Assembly (NCBI GenBank): GCA_902363805.1
Contig: CABJBF010000001.1
Span: forward strand, 496,001 to 560,000
Length of the DNA: 64,000 nt
Reading direction: 5' to 3'
From: Eubacteriaceae bacterium
Lineage (GTDB): Bacteria; Bacillota; Clostridia; Lachnospirales; Lachnospiraceae
Under the pieces are notes generated by a model. The model was not told the DNA's origin. It did not search any database and saw nothing but the letters and a program-made list of their open reading frames with translations. Below, piece by piece: positions 43,020-52,590 of the stretch. Within the stretch, counting starts at the first letter, position 1, and the number at the start of each line of letters is the position of its first letter. Made by a program: the position numbers and the translations under genes.

Positions 43020-45536
43020 CTATGTAATGGTAATGGATTTCTTAGCTGTTTTAATCCTGCTAATTTTTGTAGCTTTTGGTTTAACAACTTCGTTTGATGA
43101 GTTGTTAGAAGATGCTACAGTTTGTTTTGGTGATTCATTTACCTTAGTAGTTTCTTTTGAGGAAAACCCATTGTTACCGGAATTTCCAGGGTTAACATTT
43201 GAATCAAATTTAGTAGTAGGTTGTTCAATATCAGTTACAGAAGGAATATCTGAACTAGTAGTTTCAACATCTGATACTTTAGTAGTAGTTTCGATATTCG
43301 ATGTTTTAGTGGTAGTTTCAACATCCGATACTTTAGTAGTAGTTTCTATGTCTGCCGATTTGGTAGTAGATTCAACTTCTGATGTTCCCGGTTCATCTGC
43401 AACTTTTAATACTTTAATCTGAGGACTCATATAATTAAGATCCGTATTATCACAGTTCTTGTGAATTCCAAAGAATTTTATAATATATTCCTCACCAGCT
43501 TTAAAAATGCATGGTGTAATATTTTCAACATTGTAGTTTGTTGAAACCAGTTCACCGTTATGATAAACATTATAATACGTTGAAATTCGGCAATTATCAT
43601 CATGTGGTGTTACATTCATTTTCAAATTATAAGTGCCATTTGTTTCAGGAACAAACTTATAAAATTTATAGTAGCTCTTAGCATCATCTCTATAAAAACG
43701 AACCGTATCAGTCTGGTCTAATCCGATTGAGTTAAGATTATATTTAAAACGCTCTTTGTCATAAACAGAGAGTGTTAATGCTTTGCTTCTACCATCAATA
43801 TTAAAATATACATAATTATAACCTGAGGACCAGTCGTCCGGGTTTTCTATTGTAAGAGGATATACTGTATATTTGTCAGGGGCATCTGTTGTATATGAAT
43901 CAGAAGCCTCATCATATGTATATTTAACAACAGTTCCATCGGCATAAGTTACATCAACGCTGTTAATATAATCCGGTAGTGAATATTTGTAAGAACCTGA
44001 AATATTGTCAATGCCATCCACAAGCACAGGATCAAGTCCTGTCTGATTCAAACTAAAAGAACTGATAATGGCAGGGTTCTTAAAATTAAAAGTCATATTA
44101 ACAGTTTCATCCGATGCTTCGCTGTCACTATGAATTAAATAACAGTCAAAAGTATATTTCGTACCCTTTTCAAGATTCAGATTTCTATATTCATACAAAG
44201 TCTTGCCATTAGCAAGTTTTGTTGTTTGAGTTGGAAAGTCACGGTTAAGGGAATGATCAGTAGTATTAAAAGCTATAGTATCATTACAGGAATCAGAGTG
44301 ACTGTCCACAGTTACAAACAAAGAATATGGTCCATCCTCAGGTGGAGTAAAACTTAAATAACGTCTTAAAGGTGTATTTGGCTTAAGCTTAAGGGTTGTA
44401 TCTCCAAAAAACATAAAACGGTCAAGCTGGTCGTAAGTCTTAATAGTTACAGGAATTTCTTTTTCATAAGAACCTGCCCGAATAAGGAAAGTATTGTCGC
44501 TTCCAACAGTCCAATGATTTGTGCCCTGAGTGTCTACAGGGGTCAAATAATAACCGGTATAAGGACTGTAAGGGTCCTTTTCAGTAGTAGGATGAGAGTT
44601 GGCAGGAAATTCCATATCTCCATCATAGTAATGAATAGTATAAGACTTTATAAAACTCAAATAAGAATAATTATACTTAAAATAAGAGTGACCGAACTCA
44701 TTAGTAATCATCTCTCCATTCTGATTTTCGATAAGATTAAATGGCTCATCAGGCTCATTAAAATCAATACCGGTATTGCCTTCCATTCTAACAAACTTAA
44801 TTTTTGATTGGGCAGTGGAAGCATCCTTTGAAGAATAGCTTGTGCCATGGGAATAAAAATTAATAATATAAGGAGTACTACTATTAGGGCGCATTGATGA
44901 AAGAACACTGTTCATACAAACATCAGGAACGTTTAAATAATCCAGTTCGTCATTGTTTTCATTCTGAAAATATCTGACTCTGGCATTAAGTACATTATTA
45001 CCATTGTCATCAGTATCCATAAGACAACCTAACTTATATTGATGATAATCTTTCGTTGGATCATAATAATAAGAAACATCATATTCACCGGTAAAGTTAA
45101 ACTCATCGTCCTTTTTTATTTCCCTAACAATATCGGCAATAATCAAGACGCTTGAATTGGCATGAAGGGTAAACCTAACAGTGAAAATCTGTCCCTTTTT
45201 AAGCTGATAATAGTCAATTCGAGTTCTGTCTCCAATACGATAATCTCTTGCGTAAGGTTTAATCTCGTTGCCATCAGCATCCTTGGCAACGCTCAGATTA
45301 TTAAAACCTTCTATAGTCTTGATTCTTACGGAATACAAGCCATCTTCAGTTGCAGTAAAGGTCATATCCTTATCATTAGGTGTATCACTTGCACTGAAAA
45401 AATCTTTTTCTCCAAATACATAATCGTCTGTGTAATCATCTGACTCTGCTTTAACTTTTGCAGGTGAAAATGAAATAGAAGTTAATACTAATAAAAATGT
45501 AAGTAATAAACATAATAATTTCTTAGATTTTTTCAT
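43020..45536 (-). CDS. Large secreted protein, cut by an amber codon before its C-terminal domain
   Basis: An 838-residue secreted protein: signal peptide (KKLLCLLLTFLLVLTSISFS), three similar beta-sandwich units at roughly residues 40-130, 370-490 and 590-720 that resemble PPC-type repeats (ending LKKGQIFTVRFTL, LEKGTKYTFDCYL, FKAGEEYIIKFFG), a Thr-rich linker with ETTTK repeats, then KKSITIT and TAG. After TAG the same frame stays open for 75 codons to 42792 and encodes an Fn3-like domain (VKGYEIQVATNKKFKK, YFIRIRTY, SYSKWINV) like the one ending the GH81 protein. The amber stands where Trp (TGG) is expected, so this is a one-base loss or a readthrough. ATG 45536 has AAAGGA upstream. Confidence 0.82.
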   Translation of the reverse strand: MKKSKKLLCLLLTFLLVLTSISFSPAKVKAESDDYTDDYVFGEKDFFSASDTPNDKDMTFTATEDGLYSVRIKTIEGFNNLSVAKDADGNEIKPYARDYRIGDRTRIDYYQLKKGQIFTVRFTLHANSSVLIIADIVREIKKDDEFNFTGEYDVSYYYDPTKDYHQYKLGCLMDTDDNGNNVLNARVRYFQNENNDELDYLNVPDVCMNSVLSSMRPNSSTPYIINFYSHGTSYSSKDASTAQSKIKFVRMEGNTGIDFNEPDEPFNLIENQNGEMITNEFGHSYFKYNYSYLSFIKSYTIHYYDGDMEFPANSHPTTEKDPYSPYTGYYLTPVDTQGTNHWTVGSDNTFLIRAGSYEKEIPVTIKTYDQLDRFMFFGDTTLKLKPNTPLRRYLSFTPPEDGPYSLFVTVDSHSDSCNDTIAFNTTDHSLNRDFPTQTTKLANGKTLYEYRNLNLEKGTKYTFDCYLIHSDSEASDETVNMTFNFKNPAIISSFSLNQTGLDPVLVDGIDNISGSYKYSLPDYINSVDVTYADGTVVKYTYDEASDSYTTDAPDKYTVYPLTIENPDDWSSGYNYVYFNIDGRSKALTLSVYDKERFKYNLNSIGLDQTDTVRFYRDDAKSYYKFYKFVPETNGTYNLKMNVTPHDDNCRISTYYNVYHNGELVSTNYNVENITPCIFKAGEEYIIKFFGIHKNCDNTDLNYMSPQIKVLKVADEPGTSEVESTTKSADIETTTKVSDVETTTKTSNIETTTKVSDVETTSSDIPSVTDIEQPTTKFDSNVNPGNSGNNGFSSKETTKVNESPKQTVASSNNSSNEVVKPKATKISRIKTAKKSITIT

Positions 45537-45781
45537 ATTCTTTATCCTTTCTCTTTTGTTCGATTTTATATTAACATATTGGTATTTATGGGACAATTAT
45601 GATTTGAAAAATTATGTATTATATTATTTAAAAGATGGTTAGAATTGTGGGAATGAGTAGCACGGAACAATTCGTAGGCATCAAAGTTTGGAAATTTTGA
45701 CCTCAACATCTATTTAAAAGTAATTATAAGAACTACCTATATAATTACACTAAGATTTCAGATTTATAACCCCGGTATCTA

Positions 45782-45826
45782 AAAAAAATAACACCCATAT
45801 AAAAAAATAACACCCATATAAAAAAG
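45782..45826 (+). repeat. Tandem repeat, two copies of about 19 bases
   Basis: AAAAAAATAACACCCATAT occurs twice head to tail upstream of the GH81 gene. No function is evident; it lies in the 387-bp divergent spacer between two secreted-protein genes. Confidence 0.7.
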
Positions 45827-45883
45827 GAAACATTATATATAAAAACGTTTTTTGATAAGATTAGATATGTAAATGTTTATCCA

Positions 45884-45960
45884 GAAGGAAACAAAATGAA
45901 CGAAGTTCATTTTCTAAAAATGTTTCCGACGAATAGCCGCCGACTGAAAGGCGGGGGCAA
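45884..45960 (+). ncRNA. Structured leader upstream of the GH81 gene
   Basis: GGAAACA pairs with TGTTTCC; between them AAATGAAC-GAA-GTTCATTT forms a perfect hairpin. Next comes GACGAATAGCC and a second hairpin CGCC-GACTGAAA-GGCG. The arrangement ends 20 bases before the ribosome binding site. GACGAATAGCC recalls the GACGCAAAGCC segment of c-di-GMP-I riboswitches but the other conserved parts are not evident. Candidate riboswitch of unknown class. Confidence 0.4.
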
Positions 45961-45983
45961 TACATATTATCCAGGAGGAAAAG

Positions 45984-48900
45984 ATGAAAGGAAATTTTAA
46001 GAAAGGAATTTCAGTGGCACTAAGTTTAGCATTGACGGTCAGTTCATTTGCTTTGCCTGATACAGCAAAAAATGTTAATGCTGATAATTTGCCAACAACA
46101 AATTTAGGAGTAGGAAGCATTGGAACAGGTTCAAATGAACCGGATGCAGCAAAACTTCCAAGAACTTCAACACAGGGAAAATACAGATTTACAACAGATA
46201 ACTATAACAATAAGCATCAGGCACTTGATACAAATGATTGGGCAAGTAACTGGTTATGGGATTTAGAAGGCGATAAGGATACTGATACGACAAATGCATT
46301 ATCAGGAACAGCATATGCATTGCCATTATGTTATTTAATGAAGAAAGATGGTTTGCGTGTGACAAAACCGGCAATGACAAGCAGTAATACAAATATTAGT
46401 GCTTACAATATTAAGGATAATGATACGTTATGTGATTTTAAAATTTCACCGGATTGGACATGCACAAACAACAATATAGATGAAGTAACTGACTGGTCAT
46501 ATAAGGCAGTTACAACAAATCCACAAAATGCGGGTCAGAAGATGTATACAACAATGACTCAGGGAAGTCCATTCGCTTTTATCGAAATGAAAAATACAAA
46601 CACAATTTATTTGGAAAAATTACGTGAAACATTTCCAAGTGAAATTATTTATGAAGATACATATAATGGCTCAAAAATGGTTGTATTCAGAACGAATGAT
46701 ATTACAAGTTCCGTAAATGGATATCCAAGTGCAACATACCAATATTATGCAGTATTTTTACCAGAAAATACAACTGTTACACATATGGGAACAACAGACA
46801 AAACAAACAATGATAAAATAGGAAAATTAAAATTCACATTCCCATCAAACAACAAAGCTTATATGTCTGTTGCATGGTTATGTGAGAGCAGAAATATTGA
46901 TAACAACATGGGTATTAAATATGCAAAAGAATATAGACCTTATGCATTTAATATTATTACAAATACAACAGCAGACTATTCTTATAATGAAAGCACGGGA
47001 AATGTTCAGACAAAATATACATATTCATTTTCAAAGAAAGCAGAAAGTACTGCTGATGGAACAATAATGGGAATTTTACCACATCAGTATAAGAATATGA
47101 GCAATGCTACATATATGGATAATAAAGCCATTACTTTGAGAGGTTATATGAAGTTCATGAAGGGCTCATCATATACTTCAAATATGACATACAACGGTAT
47201 TATTCCATATATGCCAAGTCTTTCAAGTGATGATTCACAAGGAAGAAAAGAATTACAGAAATATGTAAATGACTTCGTTAATAAACATATGACAGGGGCA
47301 GGAAATTGGACTCTTGCAAATGATGAAGGAAATGAAACATATTATCATGGAAAGAAATTAAATCGTTCTGCACAGGTTGTTGCAGCTGCTAAAGCAGTTG
47401 GAGATGAAGAAAATGCACAGAAAGTATTAAACGGACTTGAAAAGAACTTAGAAGACTGGTTTACATATTCAGGAAATAGTGATAAGCATTACTTTACATA
47501 TTTAGGTGAAGGTGTAGGTACACTTTTAGGATATCAGTCATCTTTCAATTCAGTTGACCAGTTTAACGATCATCATTTCCATTATGGATATTTTATTGAA
47601 TCTGCAGCAAGTGTAGGTTTATACGACAGGGACTGGTTAAATAATTATAAAGATGTAGTAAAGCAGTTAATTTATGATATAGCATGCCCATATAGAGACA
47701 ATAAAGAATGTGTCGCAGATTGTGGAAATGCATACCCATATTTAAGAAGTTTTTCACCTTATGAAGGACACTCATGGGCATCAGGATATGAAGATGAGAG
47801 AACAGGTAATAACCAGGAATCAACATCTGAAGCAATAAATGCGTGGGCAGGAATTATATTATTTGGAGAACTTACAAATAATACAAGGATTAGAGATTTA
47901 GGTATTTATCTTTATACAACAGAATCAGAGGCAGCTGATGAATATTGGTTTGACAAAGATGAAGAAACATATAAAATTGACGAGTCAAATTATGATGCTC
48001 CTATGGCATCAATGGTTTGGGGTGGAAAAGTTGACTACAGTACATGGTTTGGTCAGCAGTACACACAGGGAATTCAGATTTGCCCAATTAATTCATGGTC
48101 ATTTTATTTAGGAAAAAATGCAAATAAAATAACAGGAAAAGATTACATTAAAAAATATTACAATGCAGATAAAACTTATAAAAATGCCAACGGTGGAAGC
48201 ACTGAACATTGGAATGATATGTGGGCTGAATATTATGCAATAGCAGATCCTGATTACGCAATGAACACAGTATGGACAAAAAATGCAATAAATGATGGTG
48301 AATCGCAGGCACATACTTATCATTTTATAAGAGCATTGCAGGATTATGGTACACCTGATTTGACATTTAAATCAAATAGTCCGACAGCTTCCGTGTTTAA
48401 CAAAAACGGAGTATATACATATGTAGCATACAATGCTTCAAATACAGCAAAAACGGTAACATTTACAAGTAAAAGCGGACAGACAGTATCAATAAAAGCA
48501 TCACCTAACACAATGACGACAGTAAATGCAAATGAAGTTAATAAATCTTCATATGTTGTAGAATATTATGGAAAAGATTTAAATTCAAATAATTATTCAT
48601 TGTTAGGAAGTGAAGTGAAATACGCAGATGCAGGAGCAAATGTAACTGCAACAGAAAATAATTTTACAGGATTTAAATTTGATAATTCGAATTCAAATAA
48701 TATTAAACAGGGAACAGTAAATGCAAACGGAAGTCTTGTATTAAAAATGTACTACAACAGAGAAACATATAGCATTTCTTATGATTTAGTAGGAGGAGTT
48801 AAAAATAATACAGGATTATATCCGACAAGCTATATTTATGGACAGCAGATAACACTGGATACACCTAAAAAAGATGGATACGACTTTAGTGGATGGTATA

Positions 48901-50249
48901 AGGAAAGTACATACAACACAAAAGTGGACGCTATTTCATCAAAGGTAAATGGAAACATCACTTTATATGCAAAATGGATTCCGGCAGGAACAATTTCTGT
49001 AAATGAAGATATGTACCTTACATTTGATGCAAATGTTAATGGAACATTTACTATAATAGGTGATAAAAAATACAATGCAGTTAGTGTGCTTTATAAGGTG
49101 GTAAATACAGAAAGTGAAGCAAAAGAATTAGCAGAAAACAAAGCTGAAGTAGGATTTGTTTCATGGGGAATGGAAGCAACAGATATAGGTTGGAGTTATA
49201 CAAGAAACTTAAAAGGTGATGAAGGAAAATATATTGTATTTTATTTTATAAGATACGATGAAAATGGTGGTTATAAATCGGAATATGGCTATGGAAAAAT
49301 CGGAATAGGTGGAGGTGGAACAGAGACAACTACTAAAACTGAAACAACGACAAAAGCGCCGGAAACTACAACAACAAAATCGTCTGAAACAACAACTAAA
49401 GTGCAGGAAACAACGAAACCGGTAACTGATGATTCAAAATACGCGTCATTAGATTACCAGGATATAGGAAATAATAATAACAGTGAATTTGATAAGGGAT
49501 TGATGGGCTGTAAATACGCAGTAATTAGTGGAGAAATAAATGCATGTTTATTCCAAAATAAAGGTTTTAGTGAATTGTATATGGCAGTAGGTGGAATGGG
49601 AGCAGGAAACTTTAAAGCTACCATAAATGGCCGCAATGTGACAAAAACACAAGGCACAGGAGTATTTATGAATCCGGCATCAGATTTTCTTACATATAAA
49701 TATAATGTAGTTGAGATATCATCAGATGACGGAACTGCCACAGTAATTATTTTAAATCCAAATAAAACAGGAACATACAATCAATCAACACCGGAAGAAA
49801 CAACAACAAAGAAGCAGGAACAGACAACAAAGGCACCTGAAACAACAAAGAGTCAGCAGACAGACAATAACAACACAACTACAACGGATGCAAAAAATAC
49901 AACAACTGCTGGAAATAGTGAAGGCATAAACGGAACATCAGCAGAAAAAACTGCTTTAGGACGAGCTGCATTTTCAAAGAATGTTAAAAAGAAATTGTCT
50001 CTAAAGAAGATTAAGGTTTCACTTAAAAAGGTTGATAATGCAACAGGATATGAAGTAAGAGTTGCAACATCAAAGAAATTTAAAAAGACAATTTATAAAA
50101 AGTCATATAAGAAGGTTGCATTTATTTTAAAGAGTAAGAAATTTGCAAATAAGAAGAAACTTTATATTAAAGTAAGAGCTTATGCAGTAGATGGAACAAA
50201 TAAGATATATGGCAAATGGTCAAAAGTTAAAAAAGTTAAAATTAAATAA
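45984..50249 (+). CDS. Secreted GH81 endo-beta-1,3-glucanase, multidomain
   Basis: A 1421-residue secreted enzyme expected to cut beta-1,3-glucans such as curdlan or fungal/yeast wall glucan. A signal peptide (GISVALSLALTVSSFALPD) precedes the GH81 domain (about 60-800), shown by DQFNDHHFHYGYFIESAA and the active-site stretch GHSWASGYEDERTGNNQEST with SEAINAW. Then come an InlB-type repeat (about 930-995: FSGWYKESTYN, LYAKWIP), a beta domain, a Thr-rich ETTTK linker (about 1113-1145), a second beta domain that may bind sugar, another linker and a C-terminal Fn3-like domain rich in Lys. ATG 45984 follows AGGAGGAAAAG. Confidence 0.9.
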   Translation: MKGNFKKGISVALSLALTVSSFALPDTAKNVNADNLPTTNLGVGSIGTGSNEPDAAKLPRTSTQGKYRFTTDNYNNKHQALDTNDWASNWLWDLEGDKDTDTTNALSGTAYALPLCYLMKKDGLRVTKPAMTSSNTNISAYNIKDNDTLCDFKISPDWTCTNNNIDEVTDWSYKAVTTNPQNAGQKMYTTMTQGSPFAFIEMKNTNTIYLEKLRETFPSEIIYEDTYNGSKMVVFRTNDITSSVNGYPSATYQYYAVFLPENTTVTHMGTTDKTNNDKIGKLKFTFPSNNKAYMSVAWLCESRNIDNNMGIKYAKEYRPYAFNIITNTTADYSYNESTGNVQTKYTYSFSKKAESTADGTIMGILPHQYKNMSNATYMDNKAITLRGYMKFMKGSSYTSNMTYNGIIPYMPSLSSDDSQGRKELQKYVNDFVNKHMTGAGNWTLANDEGNETYYHGKKLNRSAQVVAAAKAVGDEENAQKVLNGLEKNLEDWFTYSGNSDKHYFTYLGEGVGTLLGYQSSFNSVDQFNDHHFHYGYFIESAASVGLYDRDWLNNYKDVVKQLIYDIACPYRDNKECVADCGNAYPYLRSFSPYEGHSWASGYEDERTGNNQESTSEAINAWAGIILFGELTNNTRIRDLGIYLYTTESEAADEYWFDKDEETYKIDESNYDAPMASMVWGGKVDYSTWFGQQYTQGIQICPINSWSFYLGKNANKITGKDYIKKYYNADKTYKNANGGSTEHWNDMWAEYYAIADPDYAMNTVWTKNAINDGESQAHTYHFIRALQDYGTPDLTFKSNSPTASVFNKNGVYTYVAYNASNTAKTVTFTSKSGQTVSIKASPNTMTTVNANEVNKSSYVVEYYGKDLNSNNYSLLGSEVKYADAGANVTATENNFTGFKFDNSNSNNIKQGTVNANGSLVLKMYYNRETYSISYDLVGGVKNNTGLYPTSYIYGQQITLDTPKKDGYDFSGWYKESTYNTKVDAISSKVNGNITLYAKWIPAGTISVNEDMYLTFDANVNGTFTIIGDKKYNAVSVLYKVVNTESEAKELAENKAEVGFVSWGMEATDIGWSYTRNLKGDEGKYIVFYFIRYDENGGYKSEYGYGKIGIGGGGTETTTKTETTTKAPETTTTKSSETTTKVQETTKPVTDDSKYASLDYQDIGNNNNSEFDKGLMGCKYAVISGEINACLFQNKGFSELYMAVGGMGAGNFKATINGRNVTKTQGTGVFMNPASDFLTYKYNVVEISSDDGTATVIILNPNKTGTYNQSTPEETTTKKQEQTTKAPETTKSQQTDNNNTTTTDAKNTTTAGNSEGINGTSAEKTALGRAAFSKNVKKKLSLKKIKVSLKKVDNATGYEVRVATSKKFKKTIYKKSYKKVAFILKSKKFANKKKLYIKVRAYAVDGTNKIYGKWSKVKKVKIK

Positions 50250-50265
50250 TTTTTAATAAGATAAA

Positions 50266-50297
50266 GAATCTCCGGCATATTTGTGCCGGAGATTTTT
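50266..50297 (+). terminator. Intrinsic terminator after the GH81 gene
   Basis: AATCTCCGGCA and TGCCGGAGATT form a stem with a short AT loop, followed by TTTT. Confidence 0.88.
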
Positions 50298-50320
50298 AGA
50301 GTATAGAAAAAAACTGAATA

Positions 50321-50785
50321 ATGAGATACAATAAAAAGAAAATTGAAAGTGCCGGATGGGGAAGTGCCACATTTTATAAGAATTACATAGAATTAACAAG
50401 AAAAAAGGGCGTGACAAAGATGGCATATTATGTGTATGGAGAAGTTAGATTCCTCTCAATATATGATTATACGGAATTATCACCCCAAAAGATGAAACTT
50501 AGAACATCTAATAGAAGATTGAATTTCTCATTAGATTTAGTAAATTCAAAAGATAAATATTCTAAGGGAGTATATACATCAATAGCAAAAGTAAGTTCAG
50601 AATTATCATCTAATGAAGATATTAATTATGATAAATTTAGTAAATATGAAAAAATGCTTACGCAGAGAAAGTTAAGTATAAAATTTTCATTTTATAATGA
50701 TACATTTACTGAGAGTAATATGCCTAAAAAGACAAAAAACAGTTGGTACAAATTAACTGATTTCTATGAAAATATTATTTTCTAA
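50321..50785 (+). CDS. Hypothetical protein, up to 154 residues
   Basis: I do not recognise a family. The frame is Lys/Ser/Tyr-rich and AT-rich, with no signal peptide or membrane helix, and no strong ribosome binding site at ATG 50321. An internal ATG at 50420 (MAYYVYGEVRFLSIYDYTEL) looks like a more natural protein start and would give about 121 residues. It converges on alkD with a short overlap of ends. Confidence 0.5.
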   Translation: MRYNKKKIESAGWGSATFYKNYIELTRKKGVTKMAYYVYGEVRFLSIYDYTELSPQKMKLRTSNRRLNFSLDLVNSKDKYSKGVYTSIAKVSSELSSNEDINYDKFSKYEKMLTQRKLSIKFSFYNDTFTESNMPKKTKNSWYKLTDFYENIIF

Positions 50786-51452
50786 AACTTTTTAGGTAAA
50801 TTTTCTGCTCATCAGTAATCCGATAACTTTCAACAGCTTTTTGAATAGTTTTTCGATGAACCCATGGTGAAAGTTTGCGTTGCTCAATATAAGGGATAAC
50901 TGCGTTCCACTGTTTAGCAAGAGCGGTTGCCATATACCATGCAATCATCATATTTACATAATATTCTTCAGATTTTACATTTGAAACAAGTTCTACATAT
51001 TCCGGTTTAAAATCATCATCTAAATAAAGACTCATTAAAGCACCGATTCCATAACGGATAGTATAGGTATCTGAAGAATTAATCCATTTTTTTATTTCCA
51101 CAAGTAATTCATCTTTATGTTTTGAAAAACATTTTGGTAAAGGTAAATCACATGTAGCCCAATTATTGATATAAGGAATAAATAACTTTACCTGTTTTAT
51201 GCATTCGTCATAATCTTTTATTCCGGAAATTATCATCATATGAAGATTATTTTCCTCGTAATATGTATGTGGCAAATCTTTAATAAAAGATTTTGAATCT
51301 TCAGTTTTTGCATATTCTTTAGCAAATTTTCTTAATATAGGAGTACGAATGCCAATAATATTTTCTTTATTATAGCCTGGTATAAGCTTGCTATGAAAAT
51401 CTTTATATTTTAAATCCTGTAATTCAAATAATTGTTTTTGTAGTGTATTCAT
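50775..51452 (-). CDS. DNA alkylation repair protein, AlkD-like
   Basis: A 225-residue all-helical HEAT-like repeat protein of the AlkD family, DNA glycosylases that remove bulky alkylated bases such as 7- and 3-alkylpurines. Diagnostic stretches are YKDFHSKLIPGYNKENIIGI, RTPILRKFAKEY, YINNWATCDLP and the repeat IRYGIGALMSLYLDDDF; the INNWATCD segment carries the conserved catalytic-face Trp and Asp. ATG 51452 follows GGAG; the GTG at 51464 overlaps that site and is not favoured. Confidence 0.88.
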   Translation of the reverse strand: MNTLQKQLFELQDLKYKDFHSKLIPGYNKENIIGIRTPILRKFAKEYAKTEDSKSFIKDLPHTYYEENNLHMMIISGIKDYDECIKQVKLFIPYINNWATCDLPLPKCFSKHKDELLVEIKKWINSSDTYTIRYGIGALMSLYLDDDFKPEYVELVSNVKSEEYYVNMMIAWYMATALAKQWNAVIPYIEQRKLSPWVHRKTIQKAVESYRITDEQKIYLKSFRK

Positions 51453-51501
51453 ATAAATCTCCACTTGAAAATATAAAAAAGTTTTATTTAAATATTGCTA
51501 T

Positions 51502-52395
51502 CTATATTGCAGGAACTATTTCTACGGATATCTGGTCGAATTTGTTTTCCAAATCTTTAGTAATATGTTCCTGTATTGTTTTAAATTCTTTAATTTTTAA
51601 AGTATCAGATTTGCTTTTAACATATACTTCAATCCATGTTTTTCTTCCGGTTTGTGTTACATCAAGAAAATCTAAACTATAATCATAATTTTGAATATCT
51701 TCATTAACAACATCTCTTATTTCATCCATGACTTCCTTATCAGGAGAAAATAATACAAGTTCCTTTAAGGTCTTTATAATTTGAACTACGGGTTCTTTTA
51801 CAAGGAATAAAGAAACTAAGATAGCTACAGTAGAATCAATGTAAGGAATAATAAATTTTAAAGTTGTGTTAGTAAGGAAAATCTGTAACAAAAATGCAAC
51901 GGAAATTCCAAGAGTGCTTACAATATCTACTTTCCATAAATATAATTCAGACTGAATCATCATAGAAGAATAACTTCTGCTTAAGTGCTTTAATACCAAA
52001 AAAGTAAGAATACAGAAAAAACAAAGTGAAGATTCGTATGCTAAAACGCTGATAGCATTTACAGTATGACCACCATTAAGTAAAACTTTTACATTTGATG
52101 TAATCATATTAATAACTACTGCTAATAAAATTAAATATTTTATAAGAACAAGTAAAGATTCAATTTGAGAAAAACCATAAGGTTTCTTTTCAGATACCGG
52201 TTTATACAAAAATGGAACAAGTATAAACATTGGAAGTAAGAGTAACAAATCGAATAAGTCAAATATTCCATCGGCAATTACTGTTTTTGAACCAAGGAAA
52301 AATGCTGCAATTACTTCGACTACTGTAAAAATAATTGTTCCGGTAAGTGATAATCGTAAAATTTTGTTTTCCGTTTTATATTTTTTATCGTCCAT
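51502..52395 (-). CDS. Cation diffusion facilitator family transporter
   Basis: A 297-residue metal-proton antiporter. Six membrane helices occupy residues 12-210, including VIADGIFDLFDLLLLLPMFI, the site where CDF proteins place the metal-binding Asp pair (DGIFDLFD), and a second site in YIDSTVAILVSL. The C-terminal cytoplasmic domain (about 215-297) has the ferredoxin-like metal-sensing fold. The metal is probably zinc, iron or manganese and cannot be specified. It is divergent from the MerR-type regulator at 52591, which may control it. Confidence 0.88.
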   Translation of the reverse strand: MDDKKYKTENKILRLSLTGTIIFTVVEVIAAFFLGSKTVIADGIFDLFDLLLLLPMFILVPFLYKPVSEKKPYGFSQIESLLVLIKYLILLAVVINMITSNVKVLLNGGHTVNAISVLAYESSLCFFCILTFLVLKHLSRSYSSMMIQSELYLWKVDIVSTLGISVAFLLQIFLTNTTLKFIIPYIDSTVAILVSLFLVKEPVVQIIKTLKELVLFSPDKEVMDEIRDVVNEDIQNYDYSLDFLDVTQTGRKTWIEVYVKSKSDTLKIKEFKTIQEHITKDLENKFDQISVEIVPAI

Positions 52396-52453
52396 GATAA
52401 ATTGAAAAAATCCTTTCTAGTGATATGAATTGTGCCCAATTCTTATTAAAAAG

Positions 52454-52499
52454 TTCATAATTATGATAAAGTCTGGTATAATACTAGTGTCAATAGTAT
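52454..52499 (+). promoter_or_regulatory. Promoter and operator upstream of the MerR-type gene
   Basis: TTCATA, a 17-base spacer and TATAAT at 52477 form a promoter, and ATACTA-GTGTCAA-TAGTAT (52481-52499) is a perfect inverted repeat overlapping its downstream edge, a likely regulator site in the divergent spacer. Confidence 0.5.
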
Positions 52500-52590
52500 A
52501 AATAATAAAAAAAATACGGTAAAATAAACTACATTTCAAAATAAATAGAACAAAACATTAGTATAGTACAAGAGTAAAGAAGAGGAAAAG

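Noticed and set aside
43027..43422. Plus-strand frame of 131 codons opposite the secreted protein
   Set aside because: A shadow of the ETTTK-repeat linker; Val/Leu-rich with no ribosome binding site.
45782..45826. CRISPR array
   Set aside because: Only two copies, head to tail without spacers, and no cas genes in the window.
45884..45960. Firm call of a c-di-GMP-I riboswitch
   Set aside because: Only one segment resembles the consensus; the tetraloop, its receptor and the outer helix are not convincingly present.
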